Shown in pieces: positions 1 to 11,279 of a stretch of 64,000 nt of DNA. The DNA comes from Calliopum simillimum (lineage: Eukaryota; Arthropoda; Insecta; Diptera; Lauxaniidae): the NCBI GenBank assembly GCA_951812925.1, contig OX638372.1, forward strand, positions 3,906,001 to 3,970,000. The letters run 5' to 3'. Positions within the stretch are counted from its first letter, which is position 1. Every line of letters begins with the position of its first letter. The notes beneath the pieces are model-generated. The model was not told the origin of the DNA, made no database searches, and saw only the letters and a program-made list of their open reading frames with translations. Made by a program: the position numbers and the translations under genes.

Positions 1-784
1 TATCATGTGTTGAGCAAACTTTTAACCCTGTTTGACCCCACTTGTGAGTCATTTTTGTCCTTTTCTTAAAAAGGTACAAAAATGACACCCAAAACAGGTA
101 AATATTGAGTCAGTATATACTACAGAAATATTTGCTATAAAATTTCACTACTAGTTTCTACACACGTAAAGGTCGAAATTTGAGCCCGAAACCAAAAAAA
201 TCGTTAAAATCAATTAAGACTTTTCACATTGCATATTAATTACATCCCTGACGCGCTTACCTTAAGTTTTAAGAATTTTTCGTCTTTGGCAACTCTTAGT
301 GAAATTTTTTGTAGAAAATTTTTGCAAATTTTTTTAACCCATTGCGGCTCAGTCTTAGAAAAAGGGGTCAAAAAGACCCATAAAAACAGGATATAATAGG
401 TTAATGTATTCTAGGAAAATGATCTTTGTGTGATTTCGTTATGATCTTGTGAGAACGAGTTTTGTCCAAAATGTAGTTTTAGAGTTTTACAGTGGGGTGA
501 AATTTGGAAAATATTTATTGTTAGAACTGCTTTCTGACTTTAACGATTTTTTTGCTTTCGGGATAAAATTTTGCGTTTTTAGTGTTCAGCAACTAGTAGT
601 GAAATTGAATAGTAAATATTTCTGTGGCACATACTGACTCAATATTCCCCTGTTTTAGGTGTCATTTTTGTACCTTTTTAAGAAAAGAGCAAAAATGACC
701 CACATATGAAGGTTGTGCAGGGTTAAAATTTTCTACAAAAATATTCCCCGCAATATCCTGCATAAGTTTGCTCAACACATGATA
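1..784. mobile_element. Long terminal inverted repeat (foldback-like) element
   Basis: The first bases (TATCATGTGTTGAGCAAACT) return as the reverse complement at 762-784. The match continues inward for over 200 bp with few changes (for example TTGAGTCAGTAT near 103 against ATACTGACTCAA near 631). The two arms flank a short AT-rich middle. The 62-aa open frame at 449-637 lies inside the arm and is not a gene. No transposase is visible, so this is a non-autonomous element. It begins exactly at base 1, so its left flank is unseen. Confidence 0.8.
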
Positions 785-1127
785 CACATCAAATGTAAGG
801 ATCATATAGTTAAATTCAGCAATTTAACACAAGAATGCGGTATTTTTGTTTTTTCATGTACAGTGGATAAAAAAACTTCAAAAATCGATTAAAAAAAAAT
901 GTGACGTGCTGGGGAAAAACCATGAGACAGGGGTATTTTTTTTTAACGTCTACTTTAAGAATTTTTTGGATTTTCTCATGTGCTTTTTTTTGTGTTGAAC
1001 GGTGTAATTGATAAACTTTGAACTTCGCCATCTACAAACATGAGTTTTTCATTTTACAATTTCAAAATGCCATAACGTAGTCAAATTTTAGAGTTGAATT
1101 GTACTTTTTTTTAGAAAATGAAAAAAA
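785..1127. other. AT-rich interval, nothing recognised
   Basis: No gene, RNA or repeat boundary is recognisable. The 71-aa minus-strand frame at 816-1031 is lysine- and phenylalanine-rich as expected from homopolymer AT DNA. Confidence 0.5.
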
Positions 1128-1266
1128 ACTGGGGCTAAATCGACGCATCCGTGACCGTACAGTTCGTGACGTAAAGTCATGTATTTAGAAATGTGAAATA
1201 CAAGTGAAACACATGATTTTACGTCACGAGTTGCACGTTCACGGATGCATCGATTCGAACAGTGTT
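1128..1266. mobile_element. Short hairpin MITE-like repeat
   Basis: Arms of about 55 bp (around CGACGCATCCGTGA at 1141 and TCACGGATGCATCG at 1240) are inverted copies separated by about 20 bp. GC content is higher than the surroundings. No coding capacity. Confidence 0.65.
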
Positions 1267-1544
1267 TCTTATTTTATGAAGATAAGGTACCTTTTCCACT
1301 GGACGGTCATATATGAAGAAATATATGGCCGAATAACGGAGTAACAGTCAATTAAGTGAAGCTACGAAAATTAAAATTTTATTCGAACGACTAATTTTGA
1401 TTTTGATTAATAAAATCGTAACAAGTAAAAAAGAATTATAAATTGTGCTGTCGCATTCGAAAAAAACTACTTTCAAGGTGTGACTTAACTTTATTTGATA
1501 TGTCTTAGCCTATTCTTCTTATGAAGAAATCGTTAAAAAGACAA
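1267..1544. other. AT-rich interval, nothing recognised
   Basis: I see no gene or repeat that I can name here. Confidence 0.4.
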
Positions 1545-1690
1545 ATAAATTACACAGGCTTACAAAAAAAAAAATGTCATGGCGTTTTGACCAGACTATG
1601 TGTTTCCTAGGGACTTTGATGTCCTGAATCCGAATCCCGGGTCCAGTTTTTTTTTTCAGAACGTCTGAGAAAAAAGATTTCAAGGTGTTA
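1545..1690 (+). repeat. Partial copy of the 21.4 kb palindromic element
   Basis: It matches one end of the palindromic element at 21457-22355: ACAGGCTTACAAA, then ATGTCATGGCG, CCTAGGGAC, CCTGAATCCGAATCC and AACGTCTGAGAAAAAAG in the same order. Only this end is present, so it is a truncated relative. Confidence 0.8.
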
Positions 1691-2128
1691 TCTTTCCAAC
1701 AATGGGCTAATAGTTGGGATCAAATGAAAAATAGCCAATCTGTAGTCAACCAAATTTCGAATGTTACGAAAACTTTTATGATTTTAAGAGTCTTTAACTT
1801 TTCTGGACCGATCGAATCAAAAAGTTCAAGTTTAGTTCTTTTTATTTATAACATATTTTACTGTAAAAATTTCTGCCCCTTTCAGACCAAGATCGATTGA
1901 AACATGAACCTACTTAATTACTGTTTACTAAAATAACAGAACAGAAATTTTATATGTTCATTCATGAAATAATCTAGATTAGAGCTGTGATTTAAAAAAA
2001 AAAATAATAATTTTTTTAATTCATGAAAACTTAATTTAGTCATTGTATGAAGCTAAGCAACCTCTACTTACTTCTACGTATGATACCTCGGAAAACTTTT
2101 TCTACACCGCCAAAAATTTGCGTCGTAG
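1691..2128. other. AT-rich interval, nothing recognised
   Basis: Short open frames only. No family motif, splice pair or repeat pairing noticed. Confidence 0.4.
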
Positions 2129-2268
2129 GGGCTGTCCATAAGCTCCGTGACGCTCATAGGGGGGGTTTTGAGCAAGCGTCACGCGTGATGTATTTTATTT
2201 ATTTTTTATATGAAGCTACCGTCAAAAAGGTGGCGAATTTTAGCGACACGGAGTTTATGGACAGCCTC
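2129..2268. mobile_element. Small TIR element (GGCTGTCCATAA ends)
   Basis: GGGGCTGTCCATAAGCTCCG at the left is mirrored by CGGAGTTTATGGACAGCCTC at the right. The ends enclose about 100 bp. GGCTGTCCATAA termini recur in insect DNA-transposon derivatives (general knowledge). It sits at the edge of the next element. Confidence 0.7.
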
Positions 2269-2269
2269 A

Positions 2270-3066
2270 TAGTTCTTGCTCCACTTGGGTAGTAAAAAAA
2301 TTAATGTTATTAAAACTAAATTTTTAATATAAGTTACCTGACATATGAACTATTAATGGTTCCATAAAGTAATATTTACAAATAAAATATATTGTAGTAA
2401 AAGTAACATTTAGTCCAAATTGCCTATATTTTACTATACATACCTAAAGTAAATTAAACTATCAGCCAAAAAATATGTAACCATTTTTAATTTATAATTC
2501 TAGTAAAAATTATTTAATTTTTTTCTCTAACAAGTGTCATAATTTTTACACTTTTTACACCACTCGAGTAGTCTAAAAATTTAATTAATGTACATTAAAT
2601 TTCAAACATAAATTGCCTCACCTTTCAAAACCATTTTGACCTTAAAATTCTAGTAAAAATATTTATGTTTGGACAGAGATTTGCTTGATAAACAAATTTT
2701 ATACCTCTTCATCATATGGGCCAGTAGGGCAGCGGACATATTTCTATCCATCATTAGCATGGACCACGGTTCGAATCTTAGTACGTTCAGTTCGTTTTTT
2801 GTTTTTTTTTTTTTCTTTGAACTTTACAGTTCTTGTAAGGTTCATTATTTTTTTTTTTTTTTGTTTGAACTTTGCAGTAAGGTAAATATCACTTAGATTA
2901 TTTCAAAAAAACTACTAGACTGTAAGGTCAATCAAAAATTCTAAATTGACTAAAACAATAAGGTAAAATTTACTTCAGTAGGGAGTTGTCTCTATTTTAA
3001 CTTTAAATTCTGGTAAAATTTGTTAGAAATAAAGTTGTACGATTTTTTTTCCTTTATTTGAGAACA
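2270..3066 (+). mobile_element. TIR element with tRNA-like cassette, copy A
   Basis: It shares its order of blocks with copies at 11082-13192, 31272-31697 and 61804-62522: CCACTTGGGTAGTAAAAAAATTAA near the left end, TTTCAAACATAAATTGCCT, a tRNA-like block ending CGGTTCGAATCT at 2714-2782, and TCTGGTAAAATTTGTTAGAAATAAAG at the right. The ends are eroded here. There is no transposase. The tRNA-like block has A-box-like and B-box-like spacing. Confidence 0.7.
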
Positions 3067-3652
3067 GATACAGCAATCAGAAGCTCCCTTTCAGAAATAT
3101 CGTAAATTAAATAAATATGTTTTTAACTCAAAAAAATTTTGTTTTAGTTTGTTTTATGAAGTTAATCAATGTATGATACCTAGGTAAAATTTATCTAATC
3201 AAAGGTGTATAAAATGCCAAACCTGCAAACTACGTTCGAATCATAAGGCAGACACTTACTGAAAAAAATGTTTTTTGAATTCAAGGGACTAGAAATAAAA
3301 TGTATGAGACAAAATAAAAATTTGAATTGAATACATTCAATATTTCATTTTCAACTAGATTATCTACGTATAATTTCATCTCTATTTTTCCAAAATTGGC
3401 ACAGACAGCGTTTTAAGTAAAAATTTTTGCTTTCGGTATCAATATTGCTTAAAGTTTTTCAAGTCCACTTTTAAGGTTAGGCCGAAATCCAAACTTTTAC
3501 AAAGAAAAGAGCTAAGGCATTTGAAAGTCTTAAGGTCAACTTAATTACCTACTCATGTTTTCGCAGATGTTTTTATTATTCATTCATTACAAAATCAAAA
3601 GAACATATTTCAAACTATGTACGTACATCTGTATGTTTAGGGAAGGTTACCT
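3067..3652. other. AT-rich interval without recognised genes
   Basis: Contains a weak direct echo of 2041-2095 (TATGAAGYTAA...TATGATACCT near 3160). Otherwise nothing is recognised. Confidence 0.4.
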
Positions 3653-3958
3653 ATGCCACAGCTGCATTTGCCCACCTGTACAATGTTGGTGGTAGTGGTG
3701 GCGACTGCAACATCAATCGGCATTGCAGTTGATGGCGCTACTGTCATTGTGACGCGCATTGCAGAAGGACATTTAGCAGTTGGTAGTCAGCAGGCGTACT
3801 CTGACTTTTATAAAGCCTCTCTTGTTTGCTCGCTTCGTTGGTTGCTTTTTGTGTTTAAAGCGTTTATGTCTCTACCTAAGGACAAGAGTGACGTCGTAAT
3901 CATAGAAGTGACGCCTGTACTACAGTGCAATTGTGAAGTTTTAATTTGTAAGTTTTAA
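3653..3958 (+). CDS. Doubtful 101-aa open frame in a GC-richer island
   Basis: This open frame lies in a non-repetitive stretch of higher GC than its surroundings. Residues 10-28 are hydrophobic and small (valine, alanine, threonine), which could pass for a signal peptide. No domain is recognised. The same stretch also contains E-box-like CAGCTG and CACCTG sites and, on the minus strand, TTATAAAAG. It could equally be a regulatory island or a non-coding exon. It is listed because it stands out in composition, not because the protein is convincing. Confidence 0.15.
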   Translation: MPQLHLPTCTMLVVVVATATSIGIAVDGATVIVTRIAEGHLAVGSQQAYSDFYKASLVCSLRWLLFVFKAFMSLPKDKSDVVIIEVTPVLQCNCEVLICKF

Positions 3959-4216
3959 AGAATTTAATGAATCATTGAATAAAATTTTGAAATACTTCTA
4001 CAAAACTAAAAAAAAAACTCGTGTTCTAACAAAAATTTAAAAAACAATTTTTCCTTCTTTGTTTGGTTTTTTTTTTTTTTTTTGTTATGATTTGTCTTTC
4101 TTACTCCCCTGCAGGATCACGGACTATTCCAAAAATAGTTTGTAAACTACTCCATGAAGGCGACCGACTAGTCCAAATTTTTTTTTATTTTATTTATAAA
4201 TTTCAAAGAATTTAAT

Positions 4217-5841
4217 TTAACCCATTGCCCGCCAGCACTTATTTTTTTGAATTTGATGGTGAATTTTTGTTTGTGGGGTAAAAGAAGGTTCCTGAGTTCA
4301 AATCCGGTTAGCTTTTTCAGCGACCACGCCCCATTTTTCCATGGTGCCCTGATGCCATATGGCATCACTGGAACCTTTTAGTAAAAAATTTACTTTGAGT
4401 TTTATTTAAAATTCTATTTTTTACACGTATGCATACATATTTTTTGAATAAAAAAGGTAAGTTAGCATAATAATCCGCAGTAGTGTGATATTTGATTTGA
4501 TCTATTCGATTAGTTCCTTCCATACATTTATTATATGGTTCGACTGCCTTTAGACTTTCGATCATTATAGCTTCCATTCTGTTCTACAAAAGAGCGTAGC
4601 TATCGATTTTAGATCTCTTCCATGTGAAGTAGAAGCAACTAAAACGCAATTATTATCATTGCATTTTACAATGGTGACGTCAAATTCCTTGTTTTCTGCA
4701 AATTTGATATGCCCTCTTGATTTTTTTTTCATGATGTCTCTCCAGGAAGTGGGCAGTTGTGTGGAATGCAATTTTCTCCTATGGTTCCCGTTACATTGTA
4801 GCCTAGACTTTGCAAATAATTTAAAACTGGGATTCCAGTTAATAAATTATCGAAGTAAAAGTGGAATAGGAGTGCTCGAACGTCGTCAGGAAGGGCGTTG
4901 ATCATTTGTAATAGAGCTGCCACAAAGTGAATACAACAATACTTTCCTCGGTAAATACCAAAGGACACCAAATACCCTCCAAGAGTGTTCAGACACCATG
5001 CAATGTATCTAAATCGAAGAAATTTGGCTCGAATAAACTGTTTGCATGAGAGCAGTCTGAAATATTGTGACATGGACTCATCAAATGATGCTCAGGGTGA
5101 AAGTGATCAATGTGTTTTTTCAGTGTAAAGTGAATAAAACGGCTTATTTGATTGAAATTATTTCGAGACATGCCAGCAAAAATCGTGCCTTTAATAATCC
5201 AATAATCTTCACGATTAACTACAAGCATTGTAACCAAAGATAACCATAATCCCAATAGTTAGATGCATCCACAATCATTTACATCTTCATAAAAAAAAGG
5301 CTTGAAAAATTCATTCCCACGGGGTGGGTTTTTTGGTGTTCAAACCCCCCCAGGTTAGATATTTTCCCCATATAAATTATTTATGAATTGAATTATTGAA
5401 ATAAATGGAACTTAATCTACCTCTAAACTTTACATAAGCGGTTCCCGCCAGTGATGCCATATGGCACACTTAAAATATATTCAGGCCTATCACTTACTTA
5501 GTAAGGAACACCTTATGGAAAAATATAAATGCAGTTTAGAAACTTCTGTATTACTCTTCAATTTCGCATAATTACTTTTTTCAAAATCGAAATACAAATA
5601 AATAATTTTTTGCAACTCGCCGACGTCTCGATGCCATAATCGATTTTTTTCAAATAATTTTTCAATGATCACTTTCTCTCCACTCACGATTGAAAAGTTG
5701 ATGGAATATTTAGTCGTGGAATGATCAAACATTTCTACGCACATAAAAAACAACAAGCCTGCGCGAAAAAGTTACAAAATGATTTTGGTGAACATTCGAG
5801 TAATGCGTTTTATCTGTGCCGTGTGGCGGGGATTGGGTTAA
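4217..5841 (-). mobile_element. piggyBac-like transposon
   Basis: Both ends carry TTAA followed by a matching inverted terminal repeat: TTAACCCATTGCCCGCCA on the left and, read inward from the right, TTAACCCAATCCCCGCCA. TTAA target duplication with C-rich short TIRs is the hallmark of piggyBac. The interior encodes a decayed piggyBac transposase on the minus strand. A perfect 16-bp palindrome, GATGCCATATGGCATC, lies at 4351-4366 and a variant lies near 5454, as subterminal repeats. Confidence 0.85.
4340..5760 (-). pseudogene. Decayed piggyBac transposase
   Basis: Read from right to left, consecutive minus-strand frames give family segments in the right order. One contains MSRNNFNQISRFIHF (5255-4989). 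The next runs from GYLVSFGIYRGK to HFYFDNLLTGIPVLNYLQSL and GYNVTGTIGENCIP (5073-4729). The next has KKKSRGHIKFAENKE with KCNDNNCVLVASTSHG (4771-4565), and the last YNKCMEGTNRIDQ (4577-4365). These correspond to the conserved catalytic and C-terminal regions of piggyBac transposases. The segments are in different frames with stops between them, so at least three frameshifts have occurred. No intact transposase can be made. Confidence 0.85.
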
Positions 5842-5884
5842 TATACAAATTTTACACAAAAATGTCAAGAGCTTTCATAGACGA

Positions 5885-6352
5885 ATGAGGTAAAGACTTT
5901 GTTATATATTTCTGAGCTTTGTGTTCCGAGTTCAAATCTCAGTGCGGATGAAATTATTTTATTAATTTTTTTGATTATTTTATACCTCGGCTTGGGATTG
6001 AAAATTACCGAGTGAAGGATTTAAACCCAGGTCTCTCCATGCAGTGCAAGTCATTAGACCGATACACTATCGTTTGCTCTTCTTCACAATCGATGAACAG
6101 CCAGTAAGTAGTCAGTAACGTTTAAATTTCACTGATATAATTGATGCACAATTGGACCACTTTTGTGCATTACATTTGAACCACTTTTGATGCAATTAAC
6201 CGACTTTGCATTATATTTGAAGCATTTTTGGTACAATTGATAATTTAAGTGAAGTTATTCTAGTTTTAGATGTAGTCCGTTTTGGTCTAATTACAAAACA
6301 ACTAGACCAAAGATGGGACTATTGAAACAATTGTCTCCGTCGGTCCTAGAGG
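5885..6352 (-). repeat. SINE-like repeat G, copy 1, with tRNA-like motifs
   Basis: On the minus strand about 6080-6010 reads CGGTCTAATGACTTGCACTG, then GAGAGACCTGGGTTTAAATCC, a tRNA-like B box. The flanks AAGCCGAGGTATAAAATAAT and TAGACCAAAGATGGGAC match copy 2 at 22985-24040 in opposite orientation. A separate tRNA-like segment on the plus strand (5890-5955) ends GAGTTCAAATCTC. No protein is encoded. Confidence 0.65.
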
Positions 6353-6700
6353 GCTCTTGTACATAAAAATGCAGCAAAAAAATATGATTTTGCTAAAAAA
6401 GTCAGAGAAGTACATTTGCATTCTACTCATGCAATAAACGTTTTGATAAAGTTTCCAGTGAAACTTGATCCCAACTGAATACGATCGTTTGCGAGGATTC
6501 TCAGTTTTTTACATGATTTTGTCGAATTTTAGGATTCTTCTCCAACGACCTTTTTAAGGTGACAACCAGTCAGTTAGTCTACCACGTCAATAAGTTCCTT
6601 GTGATTTCACTTGGCTTGGCGGGAATTATAGCTAATCGAATTCCAAATTGTTAGTTGCCATTTGACAAATATGCCATTGAATATATTGATATTTCCACAG
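6353..6700. other. Upstream region of a candidate promoter; nothing else recognised
   Basis: No repeat or coding segment is identified. Confidence 0.35.
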
Positions 6701-6703
6701 TAT

Positions 6704-6736
6704 TATAAAAGCGCACAGAGAATTTAAGCATCAAAC
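6704..6736 (+). promoter_or_regulatory. TATA box and initiator candidate
   Basis: TATAAAA (6704-6710) is followed 29 bases after its first T by GCATCAAACTT, a reasonable arthropod initiator. A leader of about 95 nt then leads to ATG at 6826. The spacing is typical of fly TATA promoters. No experimental or homology evidence is available. Confidence 0.35.
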
Positions 6737-6825
6737 TTCAACATACATCGGAATTCAAACATTCGCTATAACCAAATTTTCTAAGCAACTGAAAAAAGAC
6801 CATAATAAAGTTTCCAGCAGTTAAA

Positions 6826-7330
6826 ATGCGTATTTTTTTTGTAGTGGCTCATCAATGTTAGTAATTCAAAGTTATACCCGAATTTCGAGAACAAGCTTCG
6901 GATAGCAAATATTGACCTGATGAAAAACGTTCAATTGGCGGTCTAAGCTTACAAGAAGTGAATCTCAATTTAACTAGTACTGGTCAGAAACTCCTACGGC
7001 TTCACAATCTCGTTCGATAAAGATACATTAGAACTGAAAACAACAGCTGAGAAAGGTTGAGGCATATCGTTGCAAAGATTTCAAGTAGTTCAAGATGACT
7101 GTGATTTTCTTAATTTCGAAACAATAAGCTTTTACTTGGAGGCTTACTACTAACATAACTATGCTTGGACCTTGCGTTATGACATTTCTTCGAAGATATA
7201 ACGCAGAAAATTTTGCAAAAACAATTTCTTCAGGAAGTTTTAAATACGATTTAATATCACATTTGAATTGTTCTCCTTTTGTCTGTTCAGTCGACTGCAT
7301 AGGGTTGGTTCTTGTGCAGTTTCTTTCTTA
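6826..7330 (+). pseudogene. Possible decayed small secreted-protein gene
   Basis: ATG at 6826 opens MRIFFVVA, a hydrophobic signal-like start, and stops at once. Downstream, coding-looking stretches occur in shifting frames: PDEKRSIGGLSLQEVN in one frame near 6918, then YGFTISFDKDTLELKTTAEK in another near 6996, each broken by stops. This is what a short secreted-protein gene with several indels would look like. No family is recognised. Chance open stretches remain a real alternative. Confidence 0.2.
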
Positions 7331-8807
7331 AAGGAAATACCAACCTGCATTTAAAAATCTTAAAATATACAACAATACAGAGGTGTAACCGATTGGCGCT
7401 TACAAAAAGCAACAATACGAGCAACTAAAGCAATTATCATAAGGGTACAATTACAAATACGTACTTACATACATACGTATTCTACTTTTACGATATGATA
7501 CCATACAAGTGATTTTTATATTTTATTTCTGTCTTTTTATGGAATTTTTCACCCATTTTAAACCGTACATGTCATAAAAACAGGGTGTGAGCCAAGTCAA
7601 AAAATAATTTCACTTAATCACAGCGTGTACTTAGTTCTTGATTAATTATATACATAAGTATTTATGTCTATAGGATAGTTCGGGTCAGAAATTTTTTATC
7701 TTTCGTTAGCTTAAGGTCCCAATAAGATAGGGTGACCAACTGTGACTGATTTTACCTGACAGTCCTGGATTTTGCCCTCTCATCCCTGATTCAGAAACGT
7801 TTCGGATTTTCATGTATGTCCCGGGCTTAATATTTGTGCATATTGCATTGTGTAATTTATTTTATGCTACAACAATTTTATTTTATGGACCATAGACAAT
7901 AAAGGTAAGATCGAAATGATTACACAGGCCTGCAATTTGATATTTTTTTTTCTTCTCTTTTTTTAAGCCGTTTATGGTGGTTTGGGACATCCTATTCACG
8001 AATATGAACTTGACTTATTTCCATCACATCAGAATTTTGAGATATCCAATTCTTATAACTTCAAAAATAACGTAAAATCATGTGTTTTACACAGTTATAA
8101 GTATTCAAATTTCTCAAAATTCTGACGTGATAAAGCAATTTTTAATTGGATTTGGGCTCAACATCAAAAAGTACACTGGAAAACATTCTCGTCGTTTTAA
8201 ATGGGTTACCCTTGTTGACTTATTAATTCAATCGTTTGTGCTTATATACTCTTCAATATCAAGCCTAAAATACTCAACATATTTAAACTATTCCTGCACC
8301 ATATATTTTTTTGGTGCTCCTTGTGCGTCAAGATACTAAAGTTGATATACATAATATTAATCCAGATATCAAGTTTCATAATGCAGGTAAAGTAAGTAGA
8401 GATGCTTTTTTTTCTGTTTTTGGAATATTTTCTGAGGATACCGAGCGCATCGTACTTTCATTTAACTACCCCTATTATCAATGCAAATTTGCCGGAGTAT
8501 CAGGCAAATATATGGTGTTAATATGGTTTCGATATATCTGCTGGTATAGGCGTAGGAGCGACTCAAATAGATTTTCCAATTATTTTGTGTTTTTTTTTTT
8601 TTTTGTATGGGGATATATTGCCCCTTGTCCAATCGCTCCCATTTTTCTTATAAATCTGTTCGAGCCTCAAAAAAACATATGATGGAAATATGGTTTTGAT
8701 ACCTCTAGTAGTATAGGCCTGTATATGCAAAAAAGTTATTTAAGTAAAACTTAAATTACTGAAAATTGTGACGTGATGGAATTTTTTCACTATTTTCTCG
8801 TAATCAG
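7331..8807. other. AT-rich interval, no gene recognised
   Basis: TAGGGTGACCAACTG at 7736 resembles the terminus of an insect DNA transposon, but I found no matching opposite end. The open frames at 8082-8682 show no family motif. AATAAAGGTAAGATC near 7900 echoes the tandem repeat at 9763. Confidence 0.35.
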
Positions 8808-9698
8808 TAGGGTAAGGGCGGGAAATATGGACCACCCATCTTTCTTTTTTAAATAAAACCCAAAATACATAAAACAAAACAATTAATTTTATGTCATTCA
8901 GTAAAGGAAACAATTTACCTTTATTCTGATTCACTTTTAGATAAATATCTCATCAGGATAATGAAAAAAAATTAAAAAACTGAAAATACTCAAAATGAAG
9001 ATAAAAAAAAGTGTAGTGTAATATTGACCATATGGTCCATTTGGTACAGAAGTTGCATATAAAAATGTCACTTCCACATTCGGCACATTTTTTATGACTC
9101 CAAGAACGTCAGATTACACATGTAACCCAAAATTCGCTACGTCGAACTTCTGAGTAAAGGGTATTACATTATATGCATTTTTTATCATTTTTTTCCTTTG
9201 TAGTTAACGAATTACAACTAATGACCATCAGACTCGTCCTGAAAACTGCAACTAGATTCCCCATCTGAAAAAGATGATAAATACATTTGTTTTTGAGGCT
9301 TTTTTCTTTGGTGGTCCATATTACCCACAGCACGTGTTGGTGAAATAAATGGTTTTTTTATCAAAAACTCTTTTGGTTAATGAACTTATTTGTGCTAAAA
9401 AATTATAAATGGTATTCACTGACTTTATATAATTAACCATTTATTTAAAAACGCGATGTCTTTAAAGTGAAATAATGAAATATACTCACTAGAAAAAAAT
9501 TATCACTGATCTTTTTTTTAGAAAAATCAACTTTACAGAAACATGCGACTTCACCGAACGCTAAAATCGCCCTATTATAAGCTTTAGGCATTAGCGTTAA
9601 GTTTGAACATGAATAACGGTAAATCCTATGTATGCAGTGGGAAATAACCGTGTGGTCCATATTACCCACGTAGTCCATATTTCCCTCCCTTACCCTAC
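8808..9698 (-). mobile_element. pogo-like non-autonomous element H, copy 1
   Basis: TIRs: TAGGGTAAGGGCGGGAAATA at the left, mirrored by TATTTCCCTCCCTTACCCTA at the right. On the minus strand near 9180-9060 it encodes a decayed Cys/His pattern (CNTLYSEVRRSEFWVTC, then SWSHKKCAECG and FICNFC). This resembles the PHD-like zinc knuckle at the C-terminus of pogo/Tigger transposases. The serine-rich segment before it is also shared with copy 2 (40978-41887) and copy 3 (51889-52506). The catalytic core is missing. Confidence 0.7.
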
Positions 9699-9762
9699 AC
9701 TAAAATCTATGGAAATTGCTTTTTAAAACTAAGAGAAGAAAACCATTGCAGGACTGTGTTAT

Positions 9763-9935
9763 TGAACCATAGACAATAAAGGACAGATTATAGACCATAG
9801 ATTATGGACTGATCATAGACCATAAAGGACTGACCGTAGACCTTAGATAATGGACCATAGACCAAAAAGAAGAAATCATAGATCATATATTATGGACCAT
9901 ATACCATAAAGAGCAGATCATAGACCATATATTGT
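9763..9935 (+). repeat. Degenerate tandem repeat (ATAGACCATAAAGGACAGA unit)
   Basis: Repeated variants of ATAGACCATA and AAAGGACAGATC alternate about every 20-25 bp over 170 bp. This is a diverged minisatellite with no coding meaning. Confidence 0.75.
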
Positions 9936-11081
9936 GAACTATTAATTTTTGCCCCATCTGTATGAAATAATTTTTTACCTACACTAAAAGGTTAAATAAT
10001 TTTAAAAACTGTTTTTTTTTTATTTTTTCAAAATTAAAAAAGTTTGATAAAACAATTGTTTCACTACTAGTTTTACATCCTGATTTACTTCTGGAAGCAA
10101 AGGTTTCAATCCAAGAAAGTCAGAGAGCACATCCATTTACAGAAATTGTTACGCCTCATTATCGAAAAAATACTTTTCAACATGTGCTTATGTATCAATT
10201 GAGCTTTGAACGTGAAGACACTAAATTTCATCCCATAACCTAATTTCGGAAAGTTGTCACATTTTAATTTCCGCACCCTGTTGTTTTTGAAAAAAAAAAA
10301 ACAAAGAGAAAGGGGAGCGCTGTTATGTCACCTGACCGCGCATCAGCTGTAAGAGCACATGATGTGGGTGTCCGACAGCGTACTCGTACAAGTACATAGT
10401 TCTTTACTCATACTTATTTCATTCATACACACATATGTACGTGTATATCGTATTTCAACTGGCTTCTCAATATTGGTAACGGTTCAAAATATACAAACAT
10501 ATATATATGTACTTGCATATACAATATTTCTACAAATACAACCTACAACCTATGCGAATTAGCACTTCAGTCTAAATGTGTGTGTGCAAAATAAGTCTTT
10601 TTACGAAAAATTCGAACTTTTGTATGGGTACGTAGTAGGAATATTGAGTTATCGACGAACGAAAAATTTGTTTAATTTCATAATAAATGCGAATGCAGAG
10701 ATTTATTGCAACATCATTTTCTTAAAAAAAAATGTTGCATAACTATGCCCTCTTTTAATTACTACATACAAACAAGTATATTAACTTTTAATTCCTATAT
10801 TATGTGTTGCTATTTGACCTTTCCAACACAATGCTTTCTTTCTAAACTCCATACAATGTATTGTCCTATATTTATTTCACCTTTAACGTTTAATATTTTA
10901 ACAATGATGTTTTGGATGTAAAAGGCAGAAATGATTTTAACAAATTTTTTCCTATGAGTAGTTCTTATATAAATATGTAGATATCACATTTTTTGCATTT
11001 TTTAGTAAGAACATCTTATGAAATTAAAAAAAAAAACGAAAATGATAAAGTTTTCAACATAGAAAAGTCTTTTACAAATGT
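9936..11081. other. AT-rich interval, no gene recognised
   Basis: Includes a GC-richer patch at 10310-10400 (around CCTGACCGCGCATCAGCTG) that is not obviously repetitive. No protein motif was seen in any frame. Confidence 0.35.
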
Positions 11082-11279
11082 ACGGAGAAAAATCCGGGCC
11101 ATAATTTTTACTCCATTCGAGAAGTAAAAAAAAAATAAAGCACTTTACACTAAATTTGAAACATAAATTACCTAATGTATCAACTGTTTGAGGGTTTCGT
11201 AAAGTAATAAAATGTGCTTAAATATGTGGATGTCCCTACTAACAAATATCGTGAAAGCTCAAACTTTATATATATGTCA

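Noticed and set aside
1621..1645. GAATCCGAATCC seen as a possible tRNA B box
   Set aside because: It is part of the palindromic element P end and lacks an A box or tRNA-like spacing.
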